Notes: generated by a model not told the origin, from the letters alone. A stretch of 64,000 nucleotides of DNA from Pseudomonas azadiae (GCF_019145355.1 NZ_JAHSTY010000001.1:1984001-2048000); one strand, 5' to 3'. Positions 25,246-36,736 are shown, counted from the stretch's first letter. Numbers and translations are program-made.

Positions 25246-27099
25246 ATGCTCAAACGCTTTGCCTGGATGGCACTCTTGGCCTGCGCCCCGCTGTACGCGG
25301 CACCGCAGATTGACGATCAACGTTTGCAGCACCTGGCCAATGATCCGTTCTGGCTATCTCTGGGCCATTACGAAGCCGGTAAAATCAGTGGCTGGCGCAG
25401 CTATGTCAGCGACAAAAAGTTTTTCCTCGCCGCCGATGGCGCCCACCATCCCGACGCCGAACTCAAGGCCACCGTTGATGCGCTCTACGCACCGGCCAGC
25501 CTTGGCGAAAAGCACGCCCAATGCGTTTATCCCGCACGTACCCGCTGGCTCAAGGATCAGCTGCACCTCACTGACCTGCCGGCCGTGGACTGCACAGAAT
25601 TCAAGCAATGGTTCAAGGACGTCGCACCCCACAGCGCGGTGATGATCTTCCCGGCGGCCTACCTTAACAGCCCGTCCTCGATGTTCGGCCACACCCTGCT
25701 GCGCATCGACCAGGCCGACGTACAGAGCAACAACACCGCCCTGCTCAGCTACGCGATCAACTTCGGCGCCTATATCGAGGGCTCCGACAACAGCATCCTC
25801 TACGCCTGGAAAGGCCTGATGGGCGGTTATCCCGGGCTGTTCGCCCTGGTGCCCTACCAGGAAAAACTCTCCGAGTACCGTAGCCTCGAAAACCGCGACC
25901 TGTGGGAATACCGCCTGAACCTGACCGAAGTCGAGACCAAACGCATGGTCGAGCACGTGTGGGAGCTCAAGCAGATCCAGTTCGACTACTTTTTCTTCGA
26001 CGAAAACTGCTCCTATCGCCTGCTCGAACTGCTGCAAGTGGCGCGCCCCGGCCTGCGCCTGACCGAACAGTTCCCACTCACCGCCATCCCGACCGACACG
26101 GTCAAGGCCGTGAAAGAGGCAGGTCTTGTAGAAAAGATCGATTACCGGCCGTCCCGTGAGCGCGAGCTGCTCGAGCGCGCCAAACCGTTGGACGGCGATG
26201 AGCAACAATGGGTGCTCAACGTCAGCGACGACCAGAAACAATTGCAGGACCCAGCTTTCAAAGCGTTGCCCCGCGAGCGCCAGGCCCTGATCATCGACGC
26301 CGCCTATCGCCTGGGCCGCTACCGCGCCAATGGCCTGGAACGCGACACCGCACGCTCCCAGCGCAGCTTCGAACTGCTGCGCGCGATCAACCAGAACCCC
26401 GCGCCCGACCTGAAGATCACGCCCCCTGGCCTGCCGGAAAACGGCCATGAATCGCGCACCTGGCAAGCCGGCCTCGGCACCCGTGGCGACAAGGCATTCG
26501 GTGAATACGGCCTGCGCATGGCCTACCACGACCTCAACGACAACGCCGAAGGCTTCCCCCTCGGCGCGCAGATCGAAATCCTGCAAATGAAACTGCGCCA
26601 GTACGAAGGCAACCACTGGCAATTGCAGCAACTGGACCTTGCCACCATCCGCTCCCTGACCCCGCGCAACGCCCTGTTGCAGCCGTGGTCATGGCAAGTC
26701 ACCGGCGGCCTGGAGCGGGTACCCGGCAAACACGATGACGAAACCCTGGTCGCCCACGTCAACGGCGGCGCCGGCGGCACTTGGCAACTGCGCGACGACA
26801 TGCTCGGCTTCGCCCTCGGCACCGTGCGCGTGGAACACAACAATGATTTCAACGAAGTCATCTCCCCTGCGGCCGGGTTTAACACCGGTGTGCTGTGGAA
26901 GAATCCGCTGGGGAATCTGAGCCTGGAAGCCAAGGGTGATTTCTTCACCAATGGTGAAGTACGGCGCAGCATCAGCCTGAACCAGCAATGGGAACTGTCA
27001 CGCAACCTGGGCCTGCGCCTGAGCGCGCAGCGCGAGTACAGCCACCTGTCGACGCCGGTGAATGAAGTGATGCTTGAGGTGAAGTGGTATCACTACTGA
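25246..27099 (+). CDS. DUF4105 family exported protein
   Basis: The 617-residue product has a signal peptide (ending PLYAAP, about 19). The DUF4105 core includes SSMFGHTLLRID, YAINFGAYIEGSDN, LWEYRLNL and YFFFDENCSYRLLELLQ, a pattern with conserved His and Asn-Cys reminiscent of papain-like peptidases. The C-terminal third (about 400-617) is rich in beta strands with alternating hydrophobic and aromatic residues and ends KWYHY, as for an outer-membrane barrel. The function is unknown. It follows the DUF3015 terminator, so it is transcribed separately. Confidence 0.82.
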   Translation: MLKRFAWMALLACAPLYAAPQIDDQRLQHLANDPFWLSLGHYEAGKISGWRSYVSDKKFFLAADGAHHPDAELKATVDALYAPASLGEKHAQCVYPARTRWLKDQLHLTDLPAVDCTEFKQWFKDVAPHSAVMIFPAAYLNSPSSMFGHTLLRIDQADVQSNNTALLSYAINFGAYIEGSDNSILYAWKGLMGGYPGLFALVPYQEKLSEYRSLENRDLWEYRLNLTEVETKRMVEHVWELKQIQFDYFFFDENCSYRLLELLQVARPGLRLTEQFPLTAIPTDTVKAVKEAGLVEKIDYRPSRERELLERAKPLDGDEQQWVLNVSDDQKQLQDPAFKALPRERQALIIDAAYRLGRYRANGLERDTARSQRSFELLRAINQNPAPDLKITPPGLPENGHESRTWQAGLGTRGDKAFGEYGLRMAYHDLNDNAEGFPLGAQIEILQMKLRQYEGNHWQLQQLDLATIRSLTPRNALLQPWSWQVTGGLERVPGKHDDETLVAHVNGGAGGTWQLRDDMLGFALGTVRVEHNNDFNEVISPAAGFNTGVLWKNPLGNLSLEAKGDFFTNGEVRRSISLNQQWELSRNLGLRLSAQREYSHLSTPVNEVMLEVKWYHY

Positions 27100-27139
27100 T
27101 TCAAGCCTGCCAAAAAATCAAAATGGAGTTCCAACCAAC

Positions 27140-27451
27140 ATGGCCGCTACCTGCACCACCCTTGAAGAAGTGCGAACCAACATCGACCTTCTCGACAAGC
27201 AAATCATCACTCTACTGGCCGAGCGTGGCCGCTACGTGTCACAGGCAGCGCGTTTCAAGAAAGACACCGCTGACGTCAAGGCGCCGCAACGGGTTGAACA
27301 AGTGATTGCCAAGGTGCGGGGGTTATCGGAAACCGTGGGCGCCAATCCTGAGGTAACTGAGCATGTGTATCGGGCGATGATTGCGGCGTTTATCCAGCAG
27401 GAATTGGGCGAGCATGCGGCGATGACGAAAGTTGGTGAACGGCAAGCTTAA
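27140..27451 (+). CDS. Monofunctional chorismate mutase-like protein
   Basis: The 103-residue AroQ-type all-helical chorismate mutase has RTNIDLLDKQIITLLAERGRYV at the start (Arg13 and Arg/Lys of the first helix), then AARFKKDTADVKAPQRVEQV and a C-terminal IAAFIQQE helix. This type converts chorismate to prephenate; some relatives (PchB) are isochorismate-pyruvate lyases. No signal peptide or fused dehydratase is seen. It starts 40 bases after the DUF4105 stop, with GGAG upstream of the ATG. No aromatic or salicylate genes are adjacent, so its pathway is unclear. Confidence 0.82.
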   Translation: MAATCTTLEEVRTNIDLLDKQIITLLAERGRYVSQAARFKKDTADVKAPQRVEQVIAKVRGLSETVGANPEVTEHVYRAMIAAFIQQELGEHAAMTKVGERQA

Positions 27452-27687
27452 TCCATCGATCTGAGCGGCTCAGAATTTTCTGACGTGTGTGCTTACACGC
27501 AAAAATTCACACTCCGCTTTCAACTTATTGAAAACTATGAAAGAAATTCCAGAAAGTTTTTAGCTTTTTCAGTTCAGACAAACTTTCCTTTTACTTCATT
27601 CTCTTTGCGGCGTTTTGTGTCTAGTATCGAATGGCAGTCACTTTGCCATCACATCTATTCACGGATCCGATAGGGTAAGAGGCTTAT

Positions 27688-28773
27688 ATGGAATTTTTTG
27701 AAAAACTCACCAGTCTTGCAGCAAAAGTCCGTTTGCAAGGCCCTGCCATCCAAACGGAAGAAGCCACAAAGAATGCTTTTGTAATGCCCTTTATCAACAC
27801 GGTATTAGGCTATGACGTATTTGATCCGCAAGAAGTGACGCCTGAATTTGTCTGCGATGTCGGGACGAAAAAAGGCGAAAAAATCGATTACGCAATCATG
27901 AAAAATGGAGAAGTCCAGATACTCATCGAATGCAAAAAAATCGGCGAGTCATTGAGCATCAATCACGCTTCGCAGCTTTTCCGCTATTTCCACGTAACAA
28001 GCGCAAGAATTTCAATTCTCACCAACGGCCAGGTTTATAGGTTTTTTACCGATCTGGACGCCCCTAATAAAATGGACGAGAAGCCTTTTTTGGAATTGGA
28101 CTTACTGGATATCGATGAATACTCCGTGCCGGAGTTGATAAAGCTCACCAAGTCTGCTTTCGACGTCGACTCAATCATCAACGCTGCTGGAGAGTTGAAA
28201 TATGTCAGTCAACTCAAAAAAATTATCGGTGCCCAGGTCAGTAAACCAGAAGACGAATTCGTGAAGTTTTTCGCATCCCGTGTTTACGAAGGCGTAATCA
28301 CCCAAAAAGTCCGCGAACAATTTTTCGAACTGACACGGAAAGCGCTGGCTCAGTTTCTTAATGACCAAATCAATGATCGGCTCAAGTCGGCAATGAGCGG
28401 TGCGATTCAGCCGACGATAGCGTCATTGACTGTCGCAAACAGCGCGAACGCAGATATTCAAGGCCGAGACGAGTCTGAAGATAAGGTACTGACGACGCTT
28501 GAAGAGTTGGAGGGGTATCACATCGTCCGGGCTGTCGTCCGCTCCGTTGTCGACGCCAAACGAATCGTTCAGCGTGATACCCAGAGTTACTTTGGGATAT
28601 TACTGGACGACAACAATCGTAAGCCTATTTGCCGTCTCCACTTCAATCGCAGCCAAAAATACCTCGGAATATTTGACGAAGAAAAAAATGAGACCCGTCA
28701 TGCGATTTCATCCATTGATGAGATTTATGAGTACGCGGAGCAACTGAAAAAAACAGTCGGCTATTACGACTGA
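27688..28773 (+). CDS. Orphan HsdR-N-like nuclease domain protein
   Basis: The 361-residue product resembles the type I restriction HsdR N-terminal domain. Its PD-(D/E)xK elements are GEKIDYAIMKNGE (about 65-78, catalytic Asp) and ILIECKKIGE (about 84-93, Glu and Lys). A QLFRYFHVTSARISILTNG helix/strand comes next. The middle is helical and the C-terminal 100 residues form a second small domain. No helicase, methylase or specificity subunit is next to it. The gene is distinctly AT-rich with many AAA/GAA codons, unlike its neighbours. It may be a single-gene defence or a remnant restriction function. Confidence 0.7.
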   Translation: MEFFEKLTSLAAKVRLQGPAIQTEEATKNAFVMPFINTVLGYDVFDPQEVTPEFVCDVGTKKGEKIDYAIMKNGEVQILIECKKIGESLSINHASQLFRYFHVTSARISILTNGQVYRFFTDLDAPNKMDEKPFLELDLLDIDEYSVPELIKLTKSAFDVDSIINAAGELKYVSQLKKIIGAQVSKPEDEFVKFFASRVYEGVITQKVREQFFELTRKALAQFLNDQINDRLKSAMSGAIQPTIASLTVANSANADIQGRDESEDKVLTTLEELEGYHIVRAVVRSVVDAKRIVQRDTQSYFGILLDDNNRKPICRLHFNRSQKYLGIFDEEKNETRHAISSIDEIYEYAEQLKKTVGYYD

Positions 28774-28810
28774 GATTACATTTGAACGACCGAAAATCTT
28801 CGCTAACCTT

Positions 28811-28839
28811 GTGGTGAGCGGGCTAGCACCGCTCGCCAC
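28811..28839. repeat. REP-like palindrome
   Basis: GTGGTGAGCGGGC-ta-GCACCGCTCGCCAC, an almost perfect palindrome between the convergent nuclease and DUF3077 genes; it can also act as a bidirectional transcription stop. Confidence 0.55.
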
Positions 28840-28856
28840 ATAAGTAATGTCACCGC

Positions 28857-29147
28857 TTAAGCGGCAGGTGTCATCGCTTGGGTCAAGTCATCCACGACGG
28901 CCTTGCCCATCTCGCACAGGTAATGCGCAGCCCATGCGTATTGTTCGCCACGCACATCCATCGCGGCTTCCATGGCGAGTTTCTTGGAGTAGAAAAGCAA
29001 AGTAGAGGCGTGTTCCAGTGCTTGATCAAGCGGCATGCCGGCATTGACGCGGAACAGCGGTTTTTCGTTTTCGCCGTAATCACCGAACGTGACGACGCCG
29101 AGGGTGGTGATTGAGGACAGGGGTGGATCGGGGACGACTTTAGACAT
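28857..29147 (-). CDS. DUF3077 family small protein
   Basis: The 96-residue product matches DUF3077: FGDYGENEKPLFRVN, MPLDQALEHASTLLF, a helix KKLAMEAAM, AWAAHYLCEMGKAVVDDL. The ATG at 29147 is chosen because it begins the family's MxKxxPDPP pattern; the upstream ATG at 29198 lies inside the conserved leader. The function is unknown. It is a relative of the DUF6124 gene at 3528 and has the same kind of structured leader, which is strong evidence that leader and gene travel or function together. Confidence 0.8.
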   Translation of the reverse strand: MSKVVPDPPLSSITTLGVVTFGDYGENEKPLFRVNAGMPLDQALEHASTLLFYSKKLAMEAAMDVRGEQYAWAAHYLCEMGKAVVDDLTQAMTPAA

Positions 29148-29381
29148 GGTGTACCTACTAAGTGAGATAAAGGGCCACCACAGCACGTCGCTAAACATAA
29201 TGGGGTGGCAGCTGTACGCAGGTTAGCGAACCGGTCACCTAGACACCCGGTAGATCCGAAGATCTCCCGCGCACAGCCGCCATAACACGACCGATAGGCG
29301 CAAGAACCGCCTGCCAGTGTGCAAAGAGGATGAGTCTCAGTGGTTCGGGTCGCTAAACCCGGTCGCTGTTTTCACAGCGAA
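29148..29381 (-). promoter_or_regulatory. Structured leader of DUF3077 gene (copy B)
   Basis: Minus-strand counterpart of the leader at 3291-3527. In transcript order it has hairpin TCGCTGT...ACAGCGA (29380-29363), GGGTTTAGCGA (29360-29350), TTATGGCGGCTGTGCG (from 29284), TCGCTAACC (29229-29221) and GTTTAGCGA (29196-29188). Relative to copy A, both flanking segments change AG to GA and the middle segment changes CT to TC, preserving pairing. The short frame starting at the shared ATGGCGGCTGTGCG stops after 14 codons here but runs for 60 codons in copy A, so the element is unlikely to be coding. Confidence 0.6.
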
Positions 29382-29572
29382 GCCAGGAGACTAGTGGCCC
29401 AAACCCTAAGCCGCAATAGGCTGGAGATTCTCTAGGAAACGTCCTGCAATTTAAAGGGAATCGTCGTTGATGGCCCTTTAACAACACCTTTCTCACACCC
29501 CTTTCACATCCCCCCAACGAATCCCGATCTAGACTTCTCCCTATACGCCGTGAAACGGCCAGGGAGTACGCC

Positions 29573-29929
29573 ATGTGGCGGTCTGCGATATTGCTGTGTG
29601 CAGTGATGGTGTTGTCCGGTTGCCAGTCAACTCATCAGGATTTGCTGGCCAAGGGTTACCCACCGGCGTTTGCGGACGGTTTTGTTGATGGCTGCAGCAG
29701 CGGTCGCCAAGCCGCGGGCGTGATTACCGGTGAGTTTCGCAAGAACGTGCCGCGCTATCTCAAGGATCGGCAATATGCCCAAGGCTGGGAAGACGGGTTT
29801 CGCCAGTGCAAGGCGATGCGCGAGAACGAGGACCTGCGCGATTATAAGGAACGCCGCTGGGATGACCGGGATCGCGCGTGGCAACGGGAGAAAGACCGCG
29901 ACGCCGCCAGGGCTTATCGCTCGCAATAG
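29573..29929 (+). CDS. Small lipoprotein
   Basis: The 118-residue product has a lipoprotein signal (MWRSAILLCAVMVLSGC, lipobox VLSGC, Cys17). A Gly/Asp-rich segment with FADGFVDGCSSGRQAAG and YAQGWEDGFRQC follows, where each repeat carries a G-x-x-D-G-x-x-C pattern. The C-terminus is highly charged (RRWDDRDRAWQREKDRD). Family function is unknown. Gln at +2 suggests outer-membrane attachment. It precedes the Gre-like gene by about 100 bases that contain a short repeat. Confidence 0.7.
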   Translation: MWRSAILLCAVMVLSGCQSTHQDLLAKGYPPAFADGFVDGCSSGRQAAGVITGEFRKNVPRYLKDRQYAQGWEDGFRQCKAMRENEDLRDYKERRWDDRDRAWQREKDRDAARAYRSQ

Positions 29930-29934
29930 GTCGT

Positions 29935-29990
29935 TTTTCGGGGACGCAGAGCGTCCATGGCTGCATTCCCACGCAGAGCGTTGGAACGAT
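29935..29990. repeat. Dispersed short repeat
   Basis: GGGACGCAGAGCGTCC followed by TTCCCACGCAGAGCGTTGGAACGAT, both imperfect palindromes sharing ACGCAGAGCGT; a common type of intergenic repeat in Pseudomonas. Confidence 0.55.
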
Positions 29991-30032
29991 CGCGCAGCGA
30001 ACATGGCCCAAACTCCATTGAGGGAGAACACC

Positions 30033-32210
<2,178 letters not shown>

Positions 32211-33875
32211 TCAGGCCAGCTTTTTATGCCGTACGCGGTGCGGCTGGGCAGCTGCGTCACCCAAACGCTTTTTACGGTCCGCTTCATACTCGGTGTAGTT
32301 GCCTTCGAAGAACACCGCTTGCGAGTCATCTTCGTACGCCAGGATGTGCGTCGCGACGCGGTCAAGGAACCAGCGATCGTGAGAGATCACAATGGCGGCG
32401 CCCGGGAAGTCCAGCAGGGCTTCTTCGAGGGAACGCAGGGTTTCAACGTCGAGGTCGTTGGACGGTTCGTCGAGCAGCAGGACGTTGCCGCCCTCTTTCA
32501 GGGTCAGGGCCAGGTGCAAGCGTCCACGCTCACCACCGGACAGGTCCTTGACGAACTTCTGCTGGTCGCCGCCCTTGAAGTTGAAACGGCCGACATAGGT
32601 GCGCGCCGGGATTTCATAATTGCCGATGCGGATCTGGTCGGAGCCGTCGGAGATCTGCTGGAACACCGTCTTGCTGCCGTCCAGGTCTTCACGGCTCTGA
32701 TCCACGCAGGCCAACTGCACGGTTTCGCCGATCTCAATGCTGCCGGAGTCCGGGGTTTCCTTGCCCATCAGCATGCGGAACAGTGTGGATTTACCCGCAC
32801 CGTTACCGCCGATAACGCCGACGATCGCGCCTTTTGGCATGGAGAACGACAAGTTATCGATCAACACACGGTCGCCATAGCCTTTGCAGACGTTCTTGAA
32901 TTCGATGACCTTGTCACCCAGGCGCGGCCCGGCCGGAATGTAGATCTCGTTGGTTTCGCTGCGCTTCTGGAATTCCTGCGACTGCATTTCTTCGAAGCGT
33001 TGCAGGCGGGCCTTGGATTTGGACTGGCGAGCCTTGGCGCCTTTGCGCACCCACTCCAGTTCTTCCTTCATGGCTTTTTCGTGGGCCGACTGCTGCTTGG
33101 ATTCGGCGGCCAGACGGTCGGACTTGGCTTCCAGCCAGCCGGAGTAGTTGCCCTCGTAAGGGATACCGGCGCCACGGTCGAGTTCGAGGATCCAGCCGGC
33201 CACGTTGTCCAGGAAGTAGCGGTCGTGCGTGATCGCAACCACGGTGCCCGGGAAGTCGTGAAGGAAATGTTCCAGCCAGGCGACGGAGTCGGCGTCCAAG
33301 TGGTTGGTCGGTTCGTCGAGCAGCAGCATGTCCGGGGCCGACAGCAGCAGGCGGCACAGGGCCACACGACGCTTTTCACCGCCGGACAAAAACTCGACCT
33401 TGGCGTCCCACGCCGGCAGACGCAGCGCGTCGGCGGCCACTTCCAGCTGGCGCTCCAGGTTGTGACCGTCGCCGGCCTGCAGGATGGCTTCGAGCTTGGC
33501 CTGTTCAGCGGCCAGCTTGTCGAAGTCGGCATCCGGTTCGGCGTAGGCAGCGTAGACCTCGTCCAGGCGCGCCTGGGCGTCCTTGATCACGCTGACGGCC
33601 TCTTCGACCACTTCACGCACGGTCTTGGTCGGGTCGAGAATCGGCTCCTGCGGCAGGTAGCCGATGTTCAGGTCAGGCATCGGGCGGGCTTCGCCTTCGA
33701 ACTCGGTATCGACACCGGCCATGATTTTCAACAGCGTGGACTTACCCGAACCGTTAAGGCCGAGCACGCCGATCTTGGCGCCTGGGAAGAAGGACAGCGA
33801 AATGTTTTTAAGGATTTCCCGCTTCGGCGGAACAACTTTGCCCAGCCGATGCATGGTGAAGACGTATTGAGCCAA
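32211..33875 (-). CDS. ettA: Energy-dependent translational throttle protein EttA
   Basis: ABC-F protein that binds the ribosomal E site and gates translation according to ATP/ADP. The 554-residue product has two ABC domains: Walker A GLNGSGKST (about 39-47) with signature LSGGEKRRVAL, and GGNGAGKST (about 350) with LSGGERGRLHL. Between them lies the arm/linker region, with SGWLEAKSDRLAAESKQQ and the charged SKSKARLQRFEE. The N-terminal AQYVFTMHRLGKVVPPK is diagnostic for EttA. There are no membrane segments. It is a single gene. Confidence 0.95.
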   Translation of the reverse strand: MAQYVFTMHRLGKVVPPKREILKNISLSFFPGAKIGVLGLNGSGKSTLLKIMAGVDTEFEGEARPMPDLNIGYLPQEPILDPTKTVREVVEEAVSVIKDAQARLDEVYAAYAEPDADFDKLAAEQAKLEAILQAGDGHNLERQLEVAADALRLPAWDAKVEFLSGGEKRRVALCRLLLSAPDMLLLDEPTNHLDADSVAWLEHFLHDFPGTVVAITHDRYFLDNVAGWILELDRGAGIPYEGNYSGWLEAKSDRLAAESKQQSAHEKAMKEELEWVRKGAKARQSKSKARLQRFEEMQSQEFQKRSETNEIYIPAGPRLGDKVIEFKNVCKGYGDRVLIDNLSFSMPKGAIVGVIGGNGAGKSTLFRMLMGKETPDSGSIEIGETVQLACVDQSREDLDGSKTVFQQISDGSDQIRIGNYEIPARTYVGRFNFKGGDQQKFVKDLSGGERGRLHLALTLKEGGNVLLLDEPSNDLDVETLRSLEEALLDFPGAAIVISHDRWFLDRVATHILAYEDDSQAVFFEGNYTEYEADRKKRLGDAAAQPHRVRHKKLA

Positions 33876-33977
33876 AATGGAGCCCTCTGATGAACTGCAT
33901 AAACAAAGGCAGGTATTCTACGTCAAGATGATCCTGTGCACAGATGCGGAACGCCGACCGACGTCGCTCAAGGCTCC

Positions 33978-34454
33978 TCAGAATAGCTTGAGCGCCAGCA
34001 CCTTCAGGTCCAGCGTGCTGTGCAGCAGCATCACCAGCAGGATCGCAGAGGTGCATAGCGCTTGCCCCAGCACCCCACGATGGATCTGCCTCGCCGCCGG
34101 TTGCCACTGTTCGGCATCAGGGGTACTGGTTTGCAACACCTCGTGCGCAGGCTCGCGCCAACGCTTCTCCACTGCCGAATCCAGCACGAACAGGGCCACA
34201 CTGAGCAAAAACCAGAGTTCGAAGCAGCGCTGCCACTCCTTGAGCCAAAACATCAGGATGCCGCTCAGGATCAGCCCCCAACCCGCTACATTATAGAAGC
34301 GATCGGTAAACGTCAGACCGCGCAGCAGTAATGGCTTGTTGTCATGACTGCAGTGTTTGAGCTGGGCGGACATCCATGGGGCGACCAGCAGCGGTCCGGT
34401 TGCCGCGACCGCTGCCAGCGCGTGGAAGATTTTAATTGCGTCGTAGTCGATCAT
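33978..34454 (-). CDS. DUF2269-like small membrane protein
   Basis: The 158-residue product has four predicted membrane helices (about 6-28, 45-68, 72-92 and 130-152) and an N-terminal IKIFHALAAVAATGPLLVAP block. HALAA near the N-terminus and a later GWGLILSGILM match DUF2269-type integral membrane proteins. The function is unknown. The ATG at 34454 is preferred to one five codons upstream because it immediately precedes the family's start. It lies just downstream of the araC-type gene on the same strand, about 100 bases away. Confidence 0.65.
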   Translation of the reverse strand: MIDYDAIKIFHALAAVAATGPLLVAPWMSAQLKHCSHDNKPLLLRGLTFTDRFYNVAGWGLILSGILMFWLKEWQRCFELWFLLSVALFVLDSAVEKRWREPAHEVLQTSTPDAEQWQPAARQIHRGVLGQALCTSAILLVMLLHSTLDLKVLALKLF

Positions 34455-34552
34455 CAGGCCCAACCTCATCGGATATGAGCCTTCACCCTAAGGCAGCGGC
34501 ATCCTGTCCAAAATGGTTCAGTCAGCCACAAAGCCGAACGAAACGGACAGTC

Positions 34553-35332
34553 TCAAGCCGCTCTTGCAGCGACGCCCTGCAGACTGCTGCGCACTTTTCC
34601 CGGGCTGCTGCCGGTGACACGGCGAAACCAATGGCCGAATGAATCGCTGGAGGCAAACCCCAGGTGGTGCGCGAGGCGCTCATTGGTAGGTTCGATCATC
34701 AACCCGCGATAGGCCTCGACGAGTAACAGGCGGTTATACCATTGGGTGTAGCACAACCCGGTTTCCTTGCGAAACAGGCGAGTCAGCGTGCGCTCGGTGG
34801 CACCCACTTCATTGCCCCACTCCGCCAGGCTCTTGCGCAACCCTGGCCGGGCAATCAACTGGTCGGTGACGCGTTTGAGCCGCCCGTCACTGGGCAAAGG
34901 CAACACCATATTACTGGCTGAGAGTTCGGTGATGTCCTGTAACAACAGTTGCAGAATGCAGTTGCGCTGCGCTTCCGACAGCGGCCGGGCGGCTTCTTCA
35001 GCCAGTCGATCGCACAGCGCAATGATCAGCGCCGAGGATTCAATCAGTTTGAGGGTGGTGGAGAACCCCTTCGACTGTTCCCGGCCCAGGTACAACACGG
35101 TAAGGTCAACCTGGCTGTACGCAACGCCTGCATGCAGGGTCTGCGGCGGAATCCACACGGCCATGCCGGGTTTAAGCAACCAGCGCTGGTCTTCCGTATG
35201 GCCGTAGAGCATGCCTTTTTTCACTAATACAAATTGGCCGACCGGGTGCCTGTGGGGCTCCCCCTCGTCCTTGATGTTCGTTAACTGCCGCTCAATGACT
35301 AATGCTGAATAATGTGTTTCATCGTGATGCAT
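34553..35332 (-). CDS. AraC-family transcriptional regulator with cupin domain
   Basis: The 259-residue product has an N-terminal cupin-like sensor (HRHPVGQFVLVKKGMLYG, LLKPGMAVWIPP, about 25-75). A C-terminal AraC double helix-turn-helix (about 155-245) follows, with LAEWGNEVGATERTLTRLF and LAHHLGFASSDSFGHWFRR. The ATG at 35332 starts 11 bases after the MFS stop and lacks the 23 extra residues of the longer frame, which overlap the MFS gene. As the sixth gene of the cluster it probably regulates the biosynthetic operon in response to its product or precursor. Confidence 0.85.
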   Translation of the reverse strand: MHHDETHYSALVIERQLTNIKDEGEPHRHPVGQFVLVKKGMLYGHTEDQRWLLKPGMAVWIPPQTLHAGVAYSQVDLTVLYLGREQSKGFSTTLKLIESSALIIALCDRLAEEAARPLSEAQRNCILQLLLQDITELSASNMVLPLPSDGRLKRVTDQLIARPGLRKSLAEWGNEVGATERTLTRLFRKETGLCYTQWYNRLLLVEAYRGLMIEPTNERLAHHLGFASSDSFGHWFRRVTGSSPGKVRSSLQGVAARAA

Positions 35333-35343
35333 GCCTACCCCGG

Positions 35344-36726
35344 TCAGTCTTCTCGTAATCCATGTTTTACAGGCAATCCGTAGGCGAAGAATAAACCGCA
35401 TCCCATGACAAGACCAAGCAGCAGGAAGGTGCCTGGATAGGCACTCTCCGAAGGCAGATGAAGCGCCACGGCGACCATGCCGTTAACACCAAACGCCGCA
35501 CCCAGACTACGCAGGAATTGTACCGTGGAGGTGTAGGCACCCAACTGATCCGGGGGCGCGCAGTTCTGCGCAAAAACCAGGGTGGTGGTCGCGGTGAAGC
35601 CCATGCCGGAGCCAATCAATACCTGGCCGACGGCAATGGCTGGCCAGAACGCCCAGCGCAGGCCTGCCGCGACGAACAGGCAGCCGAGCAGCAGCATCGA
35701 CATACCGCCCGCCGCCATGGGCCTGAAGCCCACGCGCGCCAGACGCTTGCCGCAGAATGTCGCGCCAGCCACCCAGCCCAGCGCGGCCAGCATGACCAGC
35801 GCGCCGCTCGACAACGCCCCACCGGTGCCATGACTGAGGGCAATCGGCAACAGACTGACCGAGGCATAAAGACCGATGCTCGAAGTGATCACCAGCACCA
35901 GGGTCGCCCCCAGCGCTGGTTGAGCGAAGAAACCCAGGGGCACTGGGCTGCTGCGCGGAGTCCTGCGCACACGCACCAGTAGTACCAACAGGCTGATGAG
36001 CATGATGACCACCAGTGTCGATATGGGATACGCCATCCATGCCAGCGGATCGCCGCTCAGCAGGAACAACCCGGCACACGCCAATATGGCCAGCGCACTT
36101 TGCGCCAGCGCGTCGACATGCCGGCTCGATTGGCCACGCCCCACCGTCGGGGCAAAGCACAGCGCCAACAAGGCCAGCGCCCCCAACGGCAAGTTCAGCC
36201 AAAAGACCGCGCGCCAGCTCAAAGTGCTGCCCAATACCGTCCCCGCGACCGGCCCCAGAATGGCGGCCAGGCCCCATACGCCGCTGAGCATGCCTTGCAT
36301 ATTCGCGCGCCGTGCCCCCTCGAACAGGGAGGCCAGCAATGAATAGGACAGCACAATGATCCCGCCCGCGCCCATGCCTTGCAGCGCCCTGCCGACAATC
36401 ACCATGAGCATGCTCTGGCTGCTGGCGATCCAGGCCGAGGCGCCAATGAATACCAGCAGGCTGACTTTCATCATCACGCTGACCCCGAAGCGGTCGGCCA
36501 AGGCCCCCGCCAACGGTGCGATCAGCGCCAAGGGCAACAAGAAGCCGGAAACAACCCACGGATACAGCGTCGTGTCCTGCAGCTGCGCATTGATCTGCGG
36601 CAGGATGGTACTGACCGCCGTGCTGTCCATCGCTGCCAGAAACAGCGCAACAAGCACTGCCACGACACTCAACGGGTACTTCCCTTGGTTCACCGATGCC
36701 TGTGCGGCAAGTGTTTGCGGCTTCAT
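35344..36726 (-). CDS. MFS exporter, DHA2 (EmrB/QacA) type
   Basis: The 460-residue drug:H+ antiporter has about 14 membrane helices. AAMDSTAVSTILPQI in helix 1 carries the D-x-T motif C element. Motif A is GALADRFGVSVMMK, and motif C-like sequence lies around GVWGLAAILGPVAGTVLG. It starts 10 bases after the diiron oxygenase stop, so it is translationally coupled to the biosynthetic genes. Export of the operon product is inferred from context; a general drug efflux role is possible. Confidence 0.85.
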   Translation of the reverse strand: MKPQTLAAQASVNQGKYPLSVVAVLVALFLAAMDSTAVSTILPQINAQLQDTTLYPWVVSGFLLPLALIAPLAGALADRFGVSVMMKVSLLVFIGASAWIASSQSMLMVIVGRALQGMGAGGIIVLSYSLLASLFEGARRANMQGMLSGVWGLAAILGPVAGTVLGSTLSWRAVFWLNLPLGALALLALCFAPTVGRGQSSRHVDALAQSALAILACAGLFLLSGDPLAWMAYPISTLVVIMLISLLVLLVRVRRTPRSSPVPLGFFAQPALGATLVLVITSSIGLYASVSLLPIALSHGTGGALSSGALVMLAALGWVAGATFCGKRLARVGFRPMAAGGMSMLLLGCLFVAAGLRWAFWPAIAVGQVLIGSGMGFTATTTLVFAQNCAPPDQLGAYTSTVQFLRSLGAAFGVNGMVAVALHLPSESAYPGTFLLLGLVMGCGLFFAYGLPVKHGLRED

Positions 36727-36736
36727 GTGGCACCCC

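Noticed and set aside
34540..34548. GAAACGGAC repeated at 40875-40883, as an AraC operator pair
   Set aside because: A nine-base match is expected by chance in 64 kb of two strands, and the first site lies downstream of the araC gene rather than in a promoter.
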